Source: Neurospora tetrasperma FGSC 2508 (taxonomy: Eukaryota > Ascomycota > Sordariomycetes > Sordariales > Sordariaceae). Taken from it: a stretch of 64,000 nt of DNA. Position 1 is the first letter of the stretch; each line of letters begins with the position of its first letter. The notes under the pieces were generated by a model. It had not been told where the DNA came from. It did no database searches and saw nothing but the letters and a program-made list of their open reading frames with translations. Below, piece by piece: positions 11,497-22,371 of the stretch. The stretch covers positions 1,177,161 to 1,241,160 of the forward strand of contig NW_009799103.1 in NCBI RefSeq assembly GCF_000213175.1, read 5' to 3'. The position numbers and the translations under genes were made by a program.

Positions 11497-13718
11497 TCAA
11501 TACTTGCCGAAGATCTCGTTGTAGCTCCAGATACGCGCGTCAGGGGCATCTTTGTAGCTCATGTTGAGCTCCGATCTTAGCCGTAGTGTCGTCTCGTGAA
11601 TAAAATTGAGCTCTTGTCTCGCCTCAGGACTTGGGTCTCGGCCTGCTGCCCTAAGCACTCTGAGTCTCTCCTTTGCCGCTTTCAAGCCGTGATCGTCTAG
11701 GACGCCTGCATCAAGATCGATCCTGATCTCTCCGCCGTGAGAAAGCGGAGGACGAGCGTGATATCTGAGCCATTTCAACAGCGTACGTGCATGTGCTCTG
11801 TCCTCGGGCCCTCCCCTCTCCGGCTCCCATGTATCCGTATCGGCGTTGTAACCAATCGATTTGAAGAAGTGTGGCGTGTACTTCGACATGGCTCTGAACC
11901 AGGCTTTATCTTCCTCTGACAGTTTCTTTTTCTTAACTTTGTCGTATGACCACGTTTTGGTCTTACAACCTCCGGGCAACGTAACAATCACGTGGCCAGT
12001 GTAGCGACCACTGATTGAGTTGCACTCAACTTTCAAGCCAATGTTCGAAAGTGGAACCCAATTCGGAGAGTTTGCTTTCCCTGCTGCCGAATCTGATTTG
12101 GCTGCAACTTTCAAGCCATTGCTCGAAAAAGGAACCCAATTCGGAGAATATGCTTTCCCAGCTTCCGAATCTGAACTGGCCGCAATTTCCTCCTGCCCTG
12201 TTACCCCTCCATCATCTTCATCCTCAGTCTCGTCCTCATACTCTGCCATGACCTCATCCTCTATGTCATCATACTCTGCCATGATCTGATCCTTTACCTC
12301 CTCATACCACTCGCTGAACTTATCGTCCGCCACCATGGTCCCAAGCTCTTCCTCTGACTGGGTCTCCCACTGGGCGTCTTCCTCTGCCTTGGCCTCTTCT
12401 TCTATCGCCGTGCGAACGAGCTCCTCAGTTGCCTGAGTGTTGTCTTCTTCCTCTCCATGGCAGCAGACCCCCGAGTGATCTACAGCCGCCCCTGGTATCG
12501 AAGGAGTAGTGCTCGTGTCGGCCGGTGTCGGTGTTGTCTCAGAGTTATCAACACTCGCCGTTGCTGCTGGCGTCACAATTGAAGGAGAAGAAGCCATGCT
12601 TGTGGAACCCGTTGTTGTAATGGGTCTTGTTGTGTCCGCGTTATTGTTGACACTCGCCGCCGCCGCTGGCGTCACACCTTGCAGCAGGTCATCAATGAGC
12701 ATATCCAGCGATCCCAGCTGACTAATGAGTCCCGCCCTTTGATCCATGAGCCTTTTCACCAGCTCCGAGTTTTGGATCCTTGGTCCAGTATTGGTGGCTA
12801 TAGTACGCGAGCAGTTGTCGTCCCCAGTTTCCTTCTTCCGTTTCCATCTTTCTCTCTGGTTGTCAGGCCAAGTGAGCGGGATCAGGTCGCCGCTATACGT
12901 ATCCATCAGCATCTTTGGCGATCCATTGCCATTCCTATCGGTGTATACCGGGAAAGATGTATGCGCCAGTGCATAGCCCGTCGGTGGTCTATCCATATCC
13001 AAATCGAGTAGGCAGAGTGAGCCGCTGTTCGGAAGCATGTACACGCAGACATCCACGCCGCCGCCGAGACCTGGTCCTGGCTCATTCGATTTCGACCCGT
13101 TTCTGTGTTGGTGTTGGAAGACGCCCCGCTTGTAAGGGTCCTTCTCGCTCGGCAACGTCCATAGTTCCTGGCGCCCTAGAGCACTATCATGCCTGGAGAC
13201 CAAGTTGCAAACCGCTTTGGGCACATGGAGAACGTCCTGAAGGATGATCTCTGCACCTTGTGTTGGATTGTCATCAGATCGGTCGCTGCACTCGACGGGG
13301 AGGGTGACGCGGCCGATGCCGTACACTTCCATGAGTACACCCTTGTGGTCTAGCACATAGGAGTCAAAGGGGGTGTAGGTTGTGAACCATTCGCGGTCTT
13401 TGGCGACGCTATATCCAGAATCAGCTTATCTGTGTTCAGAATTGGTCAACACGTAAAAGTGCGGTCCTCGGATGATCTTCAGAGGGCAATAATATTTCCT
13501 GCAATGATGCCCTTCCAGTACCATTTCTCTGCATATGCCGTCATTGTCATATTTTCTGAAACTTACGAGAAGTTGGACTCGTAAGACACCAGCCAATCTG
13601 AGCACAGGCGCTTCGAATGCCCCTTCCATTCATCCTTTCCTCTTCCCTCGCCGTTCTCGATCCCATTCCCGGACGGGGAACCACGGCGAGAGAAAGCAGC
13701 CGGTTTGGTGGAAGTCAT
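11497..13718 (-). CDS. Host protein with a Copia/TNT1-94-type pol beta-barrel domain
   Basis: Two exons (13718-13567 and 13408-11497; intron 13409-13566, GT-AG) give 687 residues. The splice joins CSDWLVSYESNF to SVAKDREWFTTYTPFDSYV. With GIGRVTLPV and ILQDVLHVPKAVCNLVS this is the beta-barrel segment that precedes integrase in Copia-type polyproteins. Many ascomycete nuclear genes carry this domain alone. No other retroelement part and no terminal repeats are visible, so I treat it as a domesticated domain that looks whole. Downstream are a Thr/Ser/Ala-rich linker, a strongly acidic stretch, two near-identical 26-residue repeats, and a basic, folded-looking C-terminal region of about 170 residues (from KKKKLSEEDKAWFRAMSKY to the stop). 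Function is unknown. Confidence 0.82.
12029..12184 (-). repeat. Tandem 78-bp coding duplication in the Copia-barrel protein gene
   Basis: Two adjacent 78-bp units (12029-12106 and 12107-12184) encode two 26-residue copies that differ at a few positions. Both contain a SPNWVP(F/L)S core and GLKV. The length is a multiple of three, so the frame is kept. A recent in-frame tandem duplication is the simplest explanation. Confidence 0.9.
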
Positions 13719-15221
13719 CGCAAATTTATTCCGATCTCCTGATAGCAGCAAGGCTGACCTCGTTTGCGATGCTGTGCAAGAGTTCCTAAATAAGGGACTC
13801 GTGTACCGTGAGGCAGCAAGATGCCTTCTTTTCCCAGGACGATGAAAGGCTGGATCGTGGGTGGATGCTGGATACCGCTACTGGGTTGCACCGTAGCTTG
13901 ACTGTAGGGAGAAACCTTTGCCCTGGAATTGATGTGGATATTGTGGTATAAATAAGAGTTCAATTTGGGAATAAGGATATCAACGAAATGGATGTCCTTG
14001 GATGTATACCTAAATGGAAATGCAATTGGACGTGCAAACAAAAGTGCAGATGGAGGTGCAAACGAAGCACTAACAGAAGCAGACTGCATCTTTTATCCCC
14101 CATTGTACACGGGCCACGCCTTCCATCGTCGGGCCAATTGTGCTGAGCTGGAGGTTTGGGAAACGGGAGAGGTTGAGGCGGGACCAATAGGCCATTACCA
14201 CAATGACAAGCACTTTAAAACCCCATTCACCTTCCACCACGCACGCTCGCTCCGAAATGACCGGGCATTGAGATGCTGATCTGTGCCTTTTTGTTCTCTT
14301 CAGCCTGGCGTACCTCGACATATGTTATCATCCTAGCTCGCCTGCTCTGGAACTGAGATCTGAAGATTGCCGAGGACAGGGTCGCCTGGATGAAGAAGCT
14401 GAAGATCTCCAACTTTCGAGACCAAGATGCGCTTAACGTGTAGTGTACCTGACACCGAGAAAGTTTAAATCGAGTGAAGAGGAGAGGAGAGGTATATACA
14501 CTAGACTATAGAAGGATGGGTTAGGGTTCAATAGGGTTGATCTCTACCTACCTGCGCAACAAAAAGTCGTGCTGAATCGATTGGTTGTCTTCACTCGATG
14601 AGAGGATCTTCCTTGGAGTTGAAAGCTGACACCAGGCAGAGCTTTACCCGCACTGTTGCAGCACGGTTGCAGGGGGGCTGCTTACCTCTACACTACACAG
14701 TATAGCCTGATTGACCCACCCCCCTGGTTAGGCGCTTGCTGTGGTCTCCCTTGCTGCCCTGGCAGTGACTTTTCTGCTCGGTGTCGTCATGGCCGACAGC
14801 TGAATGGATCGTTCTTGGCGTTGGGAGCAAGAGGATTTGAGGAATTTGTGAGAAGCTTCCATCTGTTGAATGCTGCGATGCGGCATCGCGGCCTTGTCAC
14901 TATGTTGGGCATTTGCCATGTAACGCTCCGGTGATAGAACGAGAGACTATCTGGATACCAGTCCGACGTAAAGTGCAAACCTCATCGTCCCGTTCGGTTT
15001 CAGTCAGTCACACACTCGGTACCGTTTTGTATGTAGATGCGCCATTTGTGGCCCTTGGCTGAGACGGAGAGGGTTTGCCAATGCTGTGTCTGGAATGGCA
15101 CACATTAGATGAGAGACAGCAAGTGCCAGGTGATGCGATGTAGTCTAGTGTAGTGCGTGCTGGACAAGTCGTGTGTTTCGGGTCTTTGAGGTTGTAGATA
15201 CATCATGATCGATATGTGCCT

Positions 15222-15240
15222 GTAGGTAGGTAGGTAGGTA
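15222..15240 (+). repeat. TAGG tetranucleotide microsatellite
   Basis: About four and a half copies of GTAG/TAGG lie about 900 bp upstream of the tps-1 ATG. Related shorter TAGGTAGG tracts recur elsewhere in intergenic parts of the window. Confidence 0.85.
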
Positions 15241-16096
15241 CTAGGTCTAGACTTCCGTCCGGCGTAGATCGCAGGGCAGTGACACGACTTCGTCACCGGC
15301 TTTGTGTAGGTGTGTGCCGCTCTTCAAGTTTCCTCAAGCTCAAGGCTCTATGATTCCGTCCCCTCCATCCCACTTGAAAAGCATCCATCTGGTCTCGAGA
15401 TCTACTGAACTTACAAAGTGCCTTTTCTTTCTTCCAATCCAGGCCTTCCTTCTGGCCACTTATGTCCTTATTTGTACCTATCGACCACCGTCCATCCCCG
15501 TATTCTGCTGTCTGGTACATACCTATGTAGGTACCTCTACTCGTCCCCCGGCCGCCGTAGTTGCTCCGGTCCACGATCCCGATCATCGATTTTTGGAGCT
15601 CATGCTCCATCCGTCTTCGACACCCGCCAATCAGCCCCACCTACGGTTGCATTTGCACTTGCTTGGCGTTTCCCGCTGCTTCTGACAGTGCCCCGCCTTT
15701 GCACCTGCTAGCACCTCCCGCTTCCAAGCTCTTACAGCGCTGCGCGTCCGCTAGTGCTTCATCGGGGCCTGGGTTGCCCGGTTGACGTACTGCATTCGTT
15801 GTTCGCTTCTTTCTCAGCCATTCCAAGTTTCCGATCTTCGAACATTGATTGCATTTGCTACCTCGTCCCGTCTTTTTCCTGTCATCCTTCTTTTCCTCCT
15901 CTCCTTTTACCCCGTTATACATCCTCCCTCATATCCCATCTCTTTTGCCGCGGGCCTGCGCATTCGATCAATACAGCCAGCACAGCTAGACCCGTCCCGC
16001 TCTCTCCAACTTTTGGCGACGCCGCTGTTTTGAAGCATCCCCGCCCATCCAATAAATACATCATCGGTCCTCCCCGCCACGATCCGCTATCATCAA

Positions 16097-16115
16097 CCAC
16101 CACCACCACCACCAC
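16097..16115 (+). repeat. (CCA)n run in the tps-1 leader
   Basis: About six CCA triplets end 16 nt before the tps-1 ATG and are followed by CAAACACATCCGCCACA. Such CA-rich, G-free leaders are probably unstructured and favour scanning ribosomes; that effect is inferred. Confidence 0.7.
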
Positions 16116-16131
16116 AAACACATCCGCCACA

Positions 16132-17842
16132 ATGCCCGGTGTCATCCAACCAACCGGCTCCGGCCGCTTGCTGCTCATCTCCAACCGTCTGCCCATCACC
16201 ATCAAGCGCGCCGATGACGGCCAATACACCTTCTCCATGTCCTCTGGCGGTCTCGTCACTGGCTTGAGCGGCCTGGCTAAGAGTACAAAGTTCCAATGGT
16301 ATGGATGGCCAGGCTTGGAAGTTCCCGAGGCCGAAACCGCCGGCATGAAGCAGCGCCTGAAGGAGGAATACGACGCCATTCCCGTATTCGTTGACGACGA
16401 GCTGGCTGATCGTCATTACAACGGCTTTGCGAGTAAGTGCAGCAGTAGCAGCTTCGCCACTTTCTGTTATCCGCTTCTTTGTCTGACATCGGTGCCCCTC
16501 CACAGACTCCATCCTCTGGCCGCTGTTCCACTACCACCCCGGTGAGATCACGTTCGACGAGTCCGCCTGGGCTGCTTACCGTGAGGTCAACCGCTTGTTC
16601 GCAAAGGAAGTTGCCAAGGATGTACAGGACGGAGATATGGTCTGGGTCCACGACTATCACATGATGCTGCTTCCCCAAATGCTGCGCGAGGAGATCGGCG
16701 ACACCAAGAAGAACGTCAAGATTGGCTTCTTCCTTCACACCCCCTTCCCCAGCAGTGAAATCTACCGCATCTTGCCCGTCCGGGAAGCGCTTCTGTTGGG
16801 TATCCTCGACTGCGACCTGATTGGCTTCCACACCTACGACTACGCCAGGCACTTCTTGAGCAGCTGTTCCAGAATTCTGTAAGTCGAAACAGCCATAGCA
16901 CTCCGATGCGCATGATCGTTAAGTTTGGACTAACAATTTCACAGCCAAACACCGACCACCCCTAACGGCGTCGATTATAATGGCAAATTTGTCACTGTTG
17001 GTGCCTTCCCCATTGGTATCGATCCCGAAAAGTTTGTCGAGGGCCTCAAGAAGCAGAATGTCCAGCAACGTATTGCCGCGCTCACACGCAAGTTCGAGGG
17101 CGTCAAGCTGATTGTTGGTGTCGACCGTCTCGATTACATCAAGGGAGTGCCGCAAAAGCTGCACGCCCTCGAGGTCTTCCTTACTGAGCATCCCGAGTGG
17201 ATTGGGAAAATTGTGCTAGTGCAGGTTGCCGTACCAAGTCGACAGGACGTTGAGGAATATCAGAACCTGCGCGCCGTTGTTAATGAGCTTGTCGGCCGCA
17301 TTAACGGCAAATTCGGCACGGTCGAGTTCATGCCCATCCACTTCCTACACCAGTCCGTCTCCTTCGATGAGCTCACAGCCCTCTATGCTGTCAGCGACGT
17401 CTGCTTGGTCAGCTCCACCCGTGACGGAATGAACCTCGTCTCGTACGAGTACATTGCCACGCAGCGTGAACGTCATGGTGTCATGATCCTTTCCGAGTTC
17501 ACTGGCGCAGCCCAAAGCTTGAACGGAAGTCTGATTGTCAACCCTTGGAACACGGAGGAGCTCGCGAATGCGATCCACGACGCCGTTACCATGAGTCCCG
17601 AGCAGCGCGAGGCCAACTATCGCAAGCTTGAACGCTATGTCTTCAAGTACACCAGCGCCTGGTGGGGCCAGAGCTTCGTTGCCGAGCTGACAAGGATAAG
17701 CGCAGAGGCTGAAAAGAACGCCGATGCGCAAAAAGAGCAGCATCCCATCCGCGAGGGTATTGCCAACGCAGCCAATAAGGCTATTGAGGGTGTGACGGAT
17801 GCCCTGAAGTCCACCAACCTTACTGGCAATCAAGAATCGTGA
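16132..17842 (+). CDS. tps-1: alpha,alpha-trehalose-phosphate synthase (UDP-forming)
   Basis: Family GT20 glucosyltransferase making trehalose-6-phosphate from UDP-glucose and glucose-6-phosphate in the cytosol; it links to stress tolerance and glycolytic control. Three exons (16132-16432, 16506-16878, 16945-17842) give 523 residues, about the usual length for fungal Tps1. Hallmarks are LLISNRLPITI near the N-terminus, SSGGLVTGL, WYGWPGLEVP, NSILWPLFHYHP, HDYHMMLLPQMLR (His149 to His152 region), FFLHTPFPSSEIYR, VDRLDYIKGVPQKL (Asp285-Gly292), and SSTRDGMNLVSYEYIATQ with SEFTGAAQSL, the donor-nucleotide site. No C-terminal phosphatase domain is present, so it is the synthase subunit. The start was chosen because it begins the conserved domain; the open frame continues upstream into the leader. 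Confidence 0.97.
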
Positions 17843-18766
17843 GTGGATGGCGGCTTCTGGCAGCAAGAGTTGGGTTTATAGAAGATTTCGGTCGTTCGTC
17901 CTTTTTGTTGTTTCGTGACGAGTTGAGCAGTGTTAGCGGGAACCAAAGAGGTTGCAGTTGTTAAATAGGCAGCATTATGGGAAAACGGGAATTATGTTTT
18001 ATGGAATGGCAACTTATTATTGTCATTATTGACTTGTTGTGGTGCCCGGCGAAGGGAGAATGCCTAGGGATGATCAAAAAGAATAACAAGTGAATAGAGA
18101 TAGCATCAAGCCAGGCGTTGATTTAGGAACGCAATTTCTTAGCCGTCTGCGTGTGCCAAGTTGATAGTCAAGTGGGTGATAGCCGTTCGAAGTGAGTGAT
18201 CCATGTTCACGTCAATAACGGCTGCCCGCCGTCTACCCGTTTTCGGACCACCCACAGGATGGATCCGAGTCAAATTCATACCTCTGATACCTCCAAGTGT
18301 CATCTAAGTCAGGATCGCCAGGACGTCGGCCATCTCTTCGGCTACACCCGCGCCATAAGGGAAATCCAGACCCAAGACCCCTGGGAAAACACTGCTTATC
18401 CGGTTTGGGCCGGTTTAGCTCCGCGCTAATCCGGAACCCATACTATATCTCTCCCATATTAGTGTAGTTGAGCATATGAAGGTTTACGTTGTGTTTGGTC
18501 TGATCATGATATCGACAGTCCTTCGAACTGATGTTGTGTTGTCGGGTACCTCTAGTAGATCCTTTCGATAATCGATGACGTCATTTTTCCTCGCCGTATC
18601 ACATCACCGCACCCAAGCTCACCAAGCATTCCTCAACGTTCAAGATCTAAATAAACTTCATCACCAAATTCCATTCATTGGAGCAACGGCAAAAGACCCT
18701 TATTCCGGCTCTGCGTACTCTTTTCCAACCCTACAAGTAAAAGTTGCAAGCGCAAATCATAATACA
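17843..18766. other. Intergenic region between tps-1 and the TUDOR-like gene
   Basis: It holds the tps-1 3' UTR and the upstream region of the next gene. A near-perfect hairpin (GGTTTAGC / GCTAATCC) lies at 18412-18432, beside two CCGGTTT repeats. From 18575 on, the frame of the next gene is already open with an in-frame ATG, so part of this could be coding. Confidence 0.5.
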
Positions 18767-19075
18767 ATGCCCTCAGATCTCAAAGACAAAAACGGCGAGC
18801 CCATTCATGTGGGTGACCACGTATTTGCTCGCTCCCGCGGTGGAAGACATGAAGGTGAAGTGGAAAAAATTGTCACGACCAAGGAGGAGGCAGAGAAGGA
18901 AGGGGTGAAGCACCCGCCCAAGGTGAGTTTTGGCCCAGAAGGGATTGGGGTCATTAGGTAGGGTGCTAACGGAGATGATCGAATCAAACAGGCGCTATTC
19001 ACCGACCAGCATGGTCATCATGTAGAGCATAACCCGGAGGCGTTGCAGCATGGGGAATATGCTCCTGGAAAGTAG
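18767..19075 (+). CDS. Small Hva1/DUF2945 TUDOR-like protein
   Basis: Two exons (18767-18922 and 18992-19075) joined by a 69-nt GT-AG intron with a GCTAAC branch site give 79 residues. The pattern KNGEPIHVGDHVFARSRGGR-HEGEVEKIVTTKEEAEKEGV-KHPPK-ALFTDQHGHHVEHNPEALQ matches the 'hypervirulence-associated protein TUDOR' family (Hva1_TUDOR), small beta-barrel proteins common in fungi and bacteria. The molecular role is not well established. An in-frame ATG at 18575 would add 64 residues; I prefer the internal start because it begins the conserved domain and lies in AATACAATGCC context. Confidence 0.82.
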
Positions 19076-19169
19076 TTCTTCAACTTGGATAAAGTATATC
19101 GCTGAGGGCACGTCTGTGATGCACGAGATAGTATACGAATCACGGATTTGACTGTAGCTAATATCAATT

Positions 19170-19243
19170 GGTCCGATGGTGTAGTTGGTTATCACGTCAG
19201 TCTAACACACTGAAGGTCCCCAGATCGAGCCTGGGTCGGATCA
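19170..19243 (+). tRNA. tRNA-Val (anticodon AAC), no intron
   Basis: A 74-nt cloverleaf: acceptor GGTCCGA pairs with TCGGATC, the anticodon stem TCAGT/ACTGA closes a CTAACAC loop reading AAC, the T arm contains GATCGAGCC, and the discriminator is A. A run of nine T residues beginning at 19255 fits a Pol III terminator. It follows the TUDOR-like gene by 94 bp. Confidence 0.94.
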
Positions 19244-19798
19244 TAGAAAATATCTTTTTTTTTCGTTTCATGAATAAGTGCTGAACTTTCTTTTTAGATC
19301 TCTTCCTTTGATTTGTGGTGTTCCTTTTGTCGCTTTCACAGTCCAGAGTCCTGGAGGTTGAACAAAGAGACCAAAACACCAGTCTGTTACAAAAGGCTTC
19401 CATACTCCACCCCCTCGACAACCCCCCCCCCTTTCACACCAATATTTGAAACTGAGGGCATCGAAGAAGGCAATCCCAATTGAACCATCATCCTATTGTG
19501 AACAACACTAATCAACTGCCCGCCCGTGAACTGCCCAATACTGCACTGATCCATCATCATGCCCACCGTCTGCGCCACTTGCGCGCAGCTGTTAGTGCTT
19601 GTCTCTCAAGACGCACACCGTTTTTTTTTTCCCCTTCTCTATAAAGTTCACGAAGAACCATCGTACTAGTATATCATGATATCTAACCCAAGATCCTTTC
19701 ATCAGTCATGACTTCATGAATTGGACACATGCCAGCCCGCTTTGACACCCCATAACGTACTTGAGCCATCTCCCTGCCCCCTTTCTCCACCACTCAAC
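19244..19798. other. Intergenic region between tRNA-Val and the Arg/Ser-rich protein gene
   Basis: The tRNA terminator is followed by AT-rich and then C-rich sequence, with short C runs near 19425 and a T run near 19620. I see no gene; part should be the 3' UTR of the minus-strand gene ending at 19799. Confidence 0.45.
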
Positions 19799-20605
19799 CT
19801 AATACCTCAAGTCCCTCTTCAAATCCTTTTTCGGCCCATTCAGCATCCGATTAATCACCAACCCGCCCAACGCACTCCCAATCTTCCCCTTGGTATCCTC
19901 CCTCCCATCCCCATTCACCTTCCGATGATCCGTCGCGGCCCCCACCGCCGCCGCCGCCATCGCCGCCGTCAACACCCTTGACCCTTTCCTGCCCGTCCAC
20001 GGACCAGGTTCCTTGCGCACCCTGATGGCCTCAATGGCAGCGGCGTCGAGCGCGGCGTCGATGCTTCGTCCCCATCGGCTCCTGGAACGTGGGTCCCGGC
20101 CGCTGTAGCCCGTGCCGCTCCGGTGGCTGCTTCTCCCTCGCCTAGTACTTTCGTATCGCTCGGGGGAATACGAGTAGGAGCGTTGACGGTTTAGATTGGC
20201 TCGAGGCGGGTAGCGGGAGGAACGGGTACCACTGCCGCGATCGTGATCGCGGTCGGGGGAGTGGTGCCGTGATCGGGAGGAACGTTTCTTGTTGTGGTTG
20301 TTGTTGTTGTGGGTGTGGGTGTAGTTGGTGCTATAGTCAGTGTCGTCGTCGGAGTCGTCCCCATGTCCTCCATCACGATGGCGGCCGGTTGACCTGGGTC
20401 GTACGTCTTTATCTTTGTTGAGGCCGAGATTACCAAATGTGGAACTGAGTCTGTCCAGGGCTCGACGGCTTATGGAGCGGTGGCGCTTGGGAGGTGCTGT
20501 TGTTGATCGGGAGGGACGGTCGTAGTCGGAGAGGTCTGAGTAGTCGTCATCGTGGTGGTAGCGGTCTCTGTCTGAGCCTCGTCCTCGCCCGCGGCGTTCT
20601 GGCAT
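19799..20605 (-). CDS. Arg/Ser/Asp-rich ascomycete protein with C-terminal Ala/Gly helix
   Basis: Intronless, 268 residues. The first roughly 190 residues are disordered and rich in Arg, Ser, Asp and Tyr (RGRGRGSDRDRYHHDDD, SRSRHHSPDRDHDR, RQRSYSYSPERYES), with an Asn/His stretch. The last 80 residues are conserved-looking: GRSIDAALDAAAIEAIRVR, then GPWTGRKGSRVLTAAMAAAA, then KIGSALGGLVINRMLNGPKK. Similar Ala/Gly C-terminal blocks with GPW(T)GxKG(x)R occur in ascomycete hypothetical proteins (partly annotated DUF3824-like). I do not know the function; nuclear or membrane-surface localisation would both fit. Base composition is ordinary. Confidence 0.75.
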   Translation of the reverse strand: MPERRGRGRGSDRDRYHHDDDYSDLSDYDRPSRSTTAPPKRHRSISRRALDRLSSTFGNLGLNKDKDVRPRSTGRHRDGGHGDDSDDDTDYSTNYTHTHNNNNHNKKRSSRSRHHSPDRDHDRGSGTRSSRYPPRANLNRQRSYSYSPERYESTRRGRSSHRSGTGYSGRDPRSRSRWGRSIDAALDAAAIEAIRVRKEPGPWTGRKGSRVLTAAMAAAAVGAATDHRKVNGDGREDTKGKIGSALGGLVINRMLNGPKKDLKRDLRY

Positions 20606-22371
20606 GTTGATGGAATGTGTTCAGTGACTTGACGGAGACCTTGGTGTTCTAGTTTTGGGATGGGGTTGAGAGAGATCAATGTTGTGTTTGTCGTCGACAA
20701 GAATGACCAGCTTGTGTTGCAGTCGTGATCAATAGTGAAAGAAGAAGGATGAACTAGTGTCAGGGGTCTTGTTTCGGTTATCAAATTCCTCAACGGTGCT
20801 TTTGCTCACTCATACCGGTTAACTTGAGCTGGAATCGCCACATCATCTGCAGGTTGATAGGGAAACAAGTTCACTTGAACACAACATCCACACACTCAGC
20901 CCTAACGTCATACTGCATACACACACCATGCGGGTAGGTTACATTAAAATTTCTTGGCCAGACACTAGACGGACAGGATTGGCTAAATTAAACACGGCAC
21001 TTTGAGCCGAGACGATGAACATTCTCGCATCACTGGAGTGCTTGGTGCTTGGGGACAAGTGACACTCGGGCAGTATCTGTAGAGACGGGAGGCAGCAAGT
21101 TAGCGAGCACCAACTGGGCGGCTCAGTGTTCAATGCTGACATATACCAGACCAGAAACGTCGAACCACCTATAAACACGCTGCTTCAATAAAATCTTTGA
21201 GGTTCGAGGTAAGGAAAGTGGAAGGGTTAACGTGAAGTCGACGCCGTTGAGGTCCTGAGCCTCTGAACATCAACATCAACCTTGACTCTACGACCCCGAC
21301 ATGCCGCCCGCTGCCGTGTGCTGGTCTTGATCTTCCAGGTCGCGCTCGCGCGGCCACTATTAACATCACCACAGACACTCCCTCCCTGACGAAGAAATGA
21401 TCTGATAGGAAGATGGCACTAATGATGTTATGATGGAAGATGACCACCGCCAAACCACAGCGATGGAGACTGCTACAGTCATGTAACAACATGGATGATG
21501 GTAATTCCGCGATGGATGAAGGTGGATTCTATACAAAGTCTCAGAATTACTATTTCCTTAATATATGGGCCCCGACCTGGAGGTGCTTTTTGGACCGCGG
21601 CAGATGCACTGCAAAGTGGCCCTTGTCTCCTGCTGCCGCAGGCGTTGAACTAGGAGACTAGGACAGGTACGTAGAGGTACCCCTTCAAGCATCATCAATC
21701 AACATGACCAATTACAATCATTTGCGCTCGCTGTTACATGGCGCCGGCTAATAGCGCCGGCGAACACAGCACTCAACAGGGAACCAACATCCGACTGCAG
21801 TGCGTCTTCCTTCCTCTTCATCTGTTCAACTTTCGTCCTCCCATAAATTACCTCTACCTGCCTAGAGATAATCGATGGAACAACTCGACTCTAACCCGCG
21901 AACCTGATCGGACGAATTGGGAACGGAAAGTCACGATACCGCCCAGGGGCTCTATCATGCTCATCAACGCCTCCATGGTGTTCACATTCAGACAGGGTGG
22001 TCCACAACGGGAGCAACCGCGCTTATGATACGGTGGCCGGCGCGCTTACTCGCAGACGACCTCATGCCCCTGGCGAAGGACACCCAGCGCTTACGGGCCC
22101 TTCCCGGACCATCTCCTTGAGTCTCCAGTCGGCATATTCTTCAATATACCCGGTCTGAACTACCAGCTTTGAGATGGTGTACTTCTACTTTCGAGAACAC
22201 GGACACTGCCGAGCGCTAACTGTTATCCCATCAAGTTGACTATGTACAAACCCCGGTAGGTCTGGAAAGTATCGAATACATATAACGAGCTATAGTCTTA
22301 CATAGCCAGTCAATAAATCCAATACCTCTTCAGAACGCTCGAAAGTGGTTCATCTCGCTCTAACCTCCAAA
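20606..22371. other. Intergenic region, 1.8 kb
   Basis: The two flanking genes diverge, so both promoters should be here. Small open frames at 20939-21178 (-), 21169-21492 (-) and 21738-22028 (+) have no recognisable motif and I do not call them. Two GCGCCGGC octamers lie at 21741 and 21754. Confidence 0.45.

Larger units (their letters stand above)
13719..16131. other. Long intergenic region with the tps-1 promoter and leader
   Basis: No gene is recognised in 2.4 kb. The right half is pyrimidine-rich and reads as the promoter and long 5' leader of the trehalose synthase gene. It includes CTACCTACCT at 14544-14553, a TAGG repeat at 15222-15240, AGGGG at 14671 and CCCCT at 14721 (both match the short stress-element core but are expected by chance), and a (CCA)n run just before the ATG. 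The left half shows only short open frames without motifs. Confidence 0.5.

Noticed and set aside
14671-14725. AGGGG and CCCCT words upstream of tps-1 as stress-response elements
   Set aside because: Five-base words this far (about 1.4 kb) from the start are expected by chance; position gives no support.
15754-16131. N-terminal extension of trehalose synthase by the open frame upstream
   Set aside because: The extension has leader-like pyrimidine-rich composition and the conserved protein begins at ATG 16132.
21741-21761. Two GCGCCGGC octamers 13 bp apart
   Set aside because: Short GC-rich words in an otherwise unremarkable region; no wider symmetry or repeat around them.
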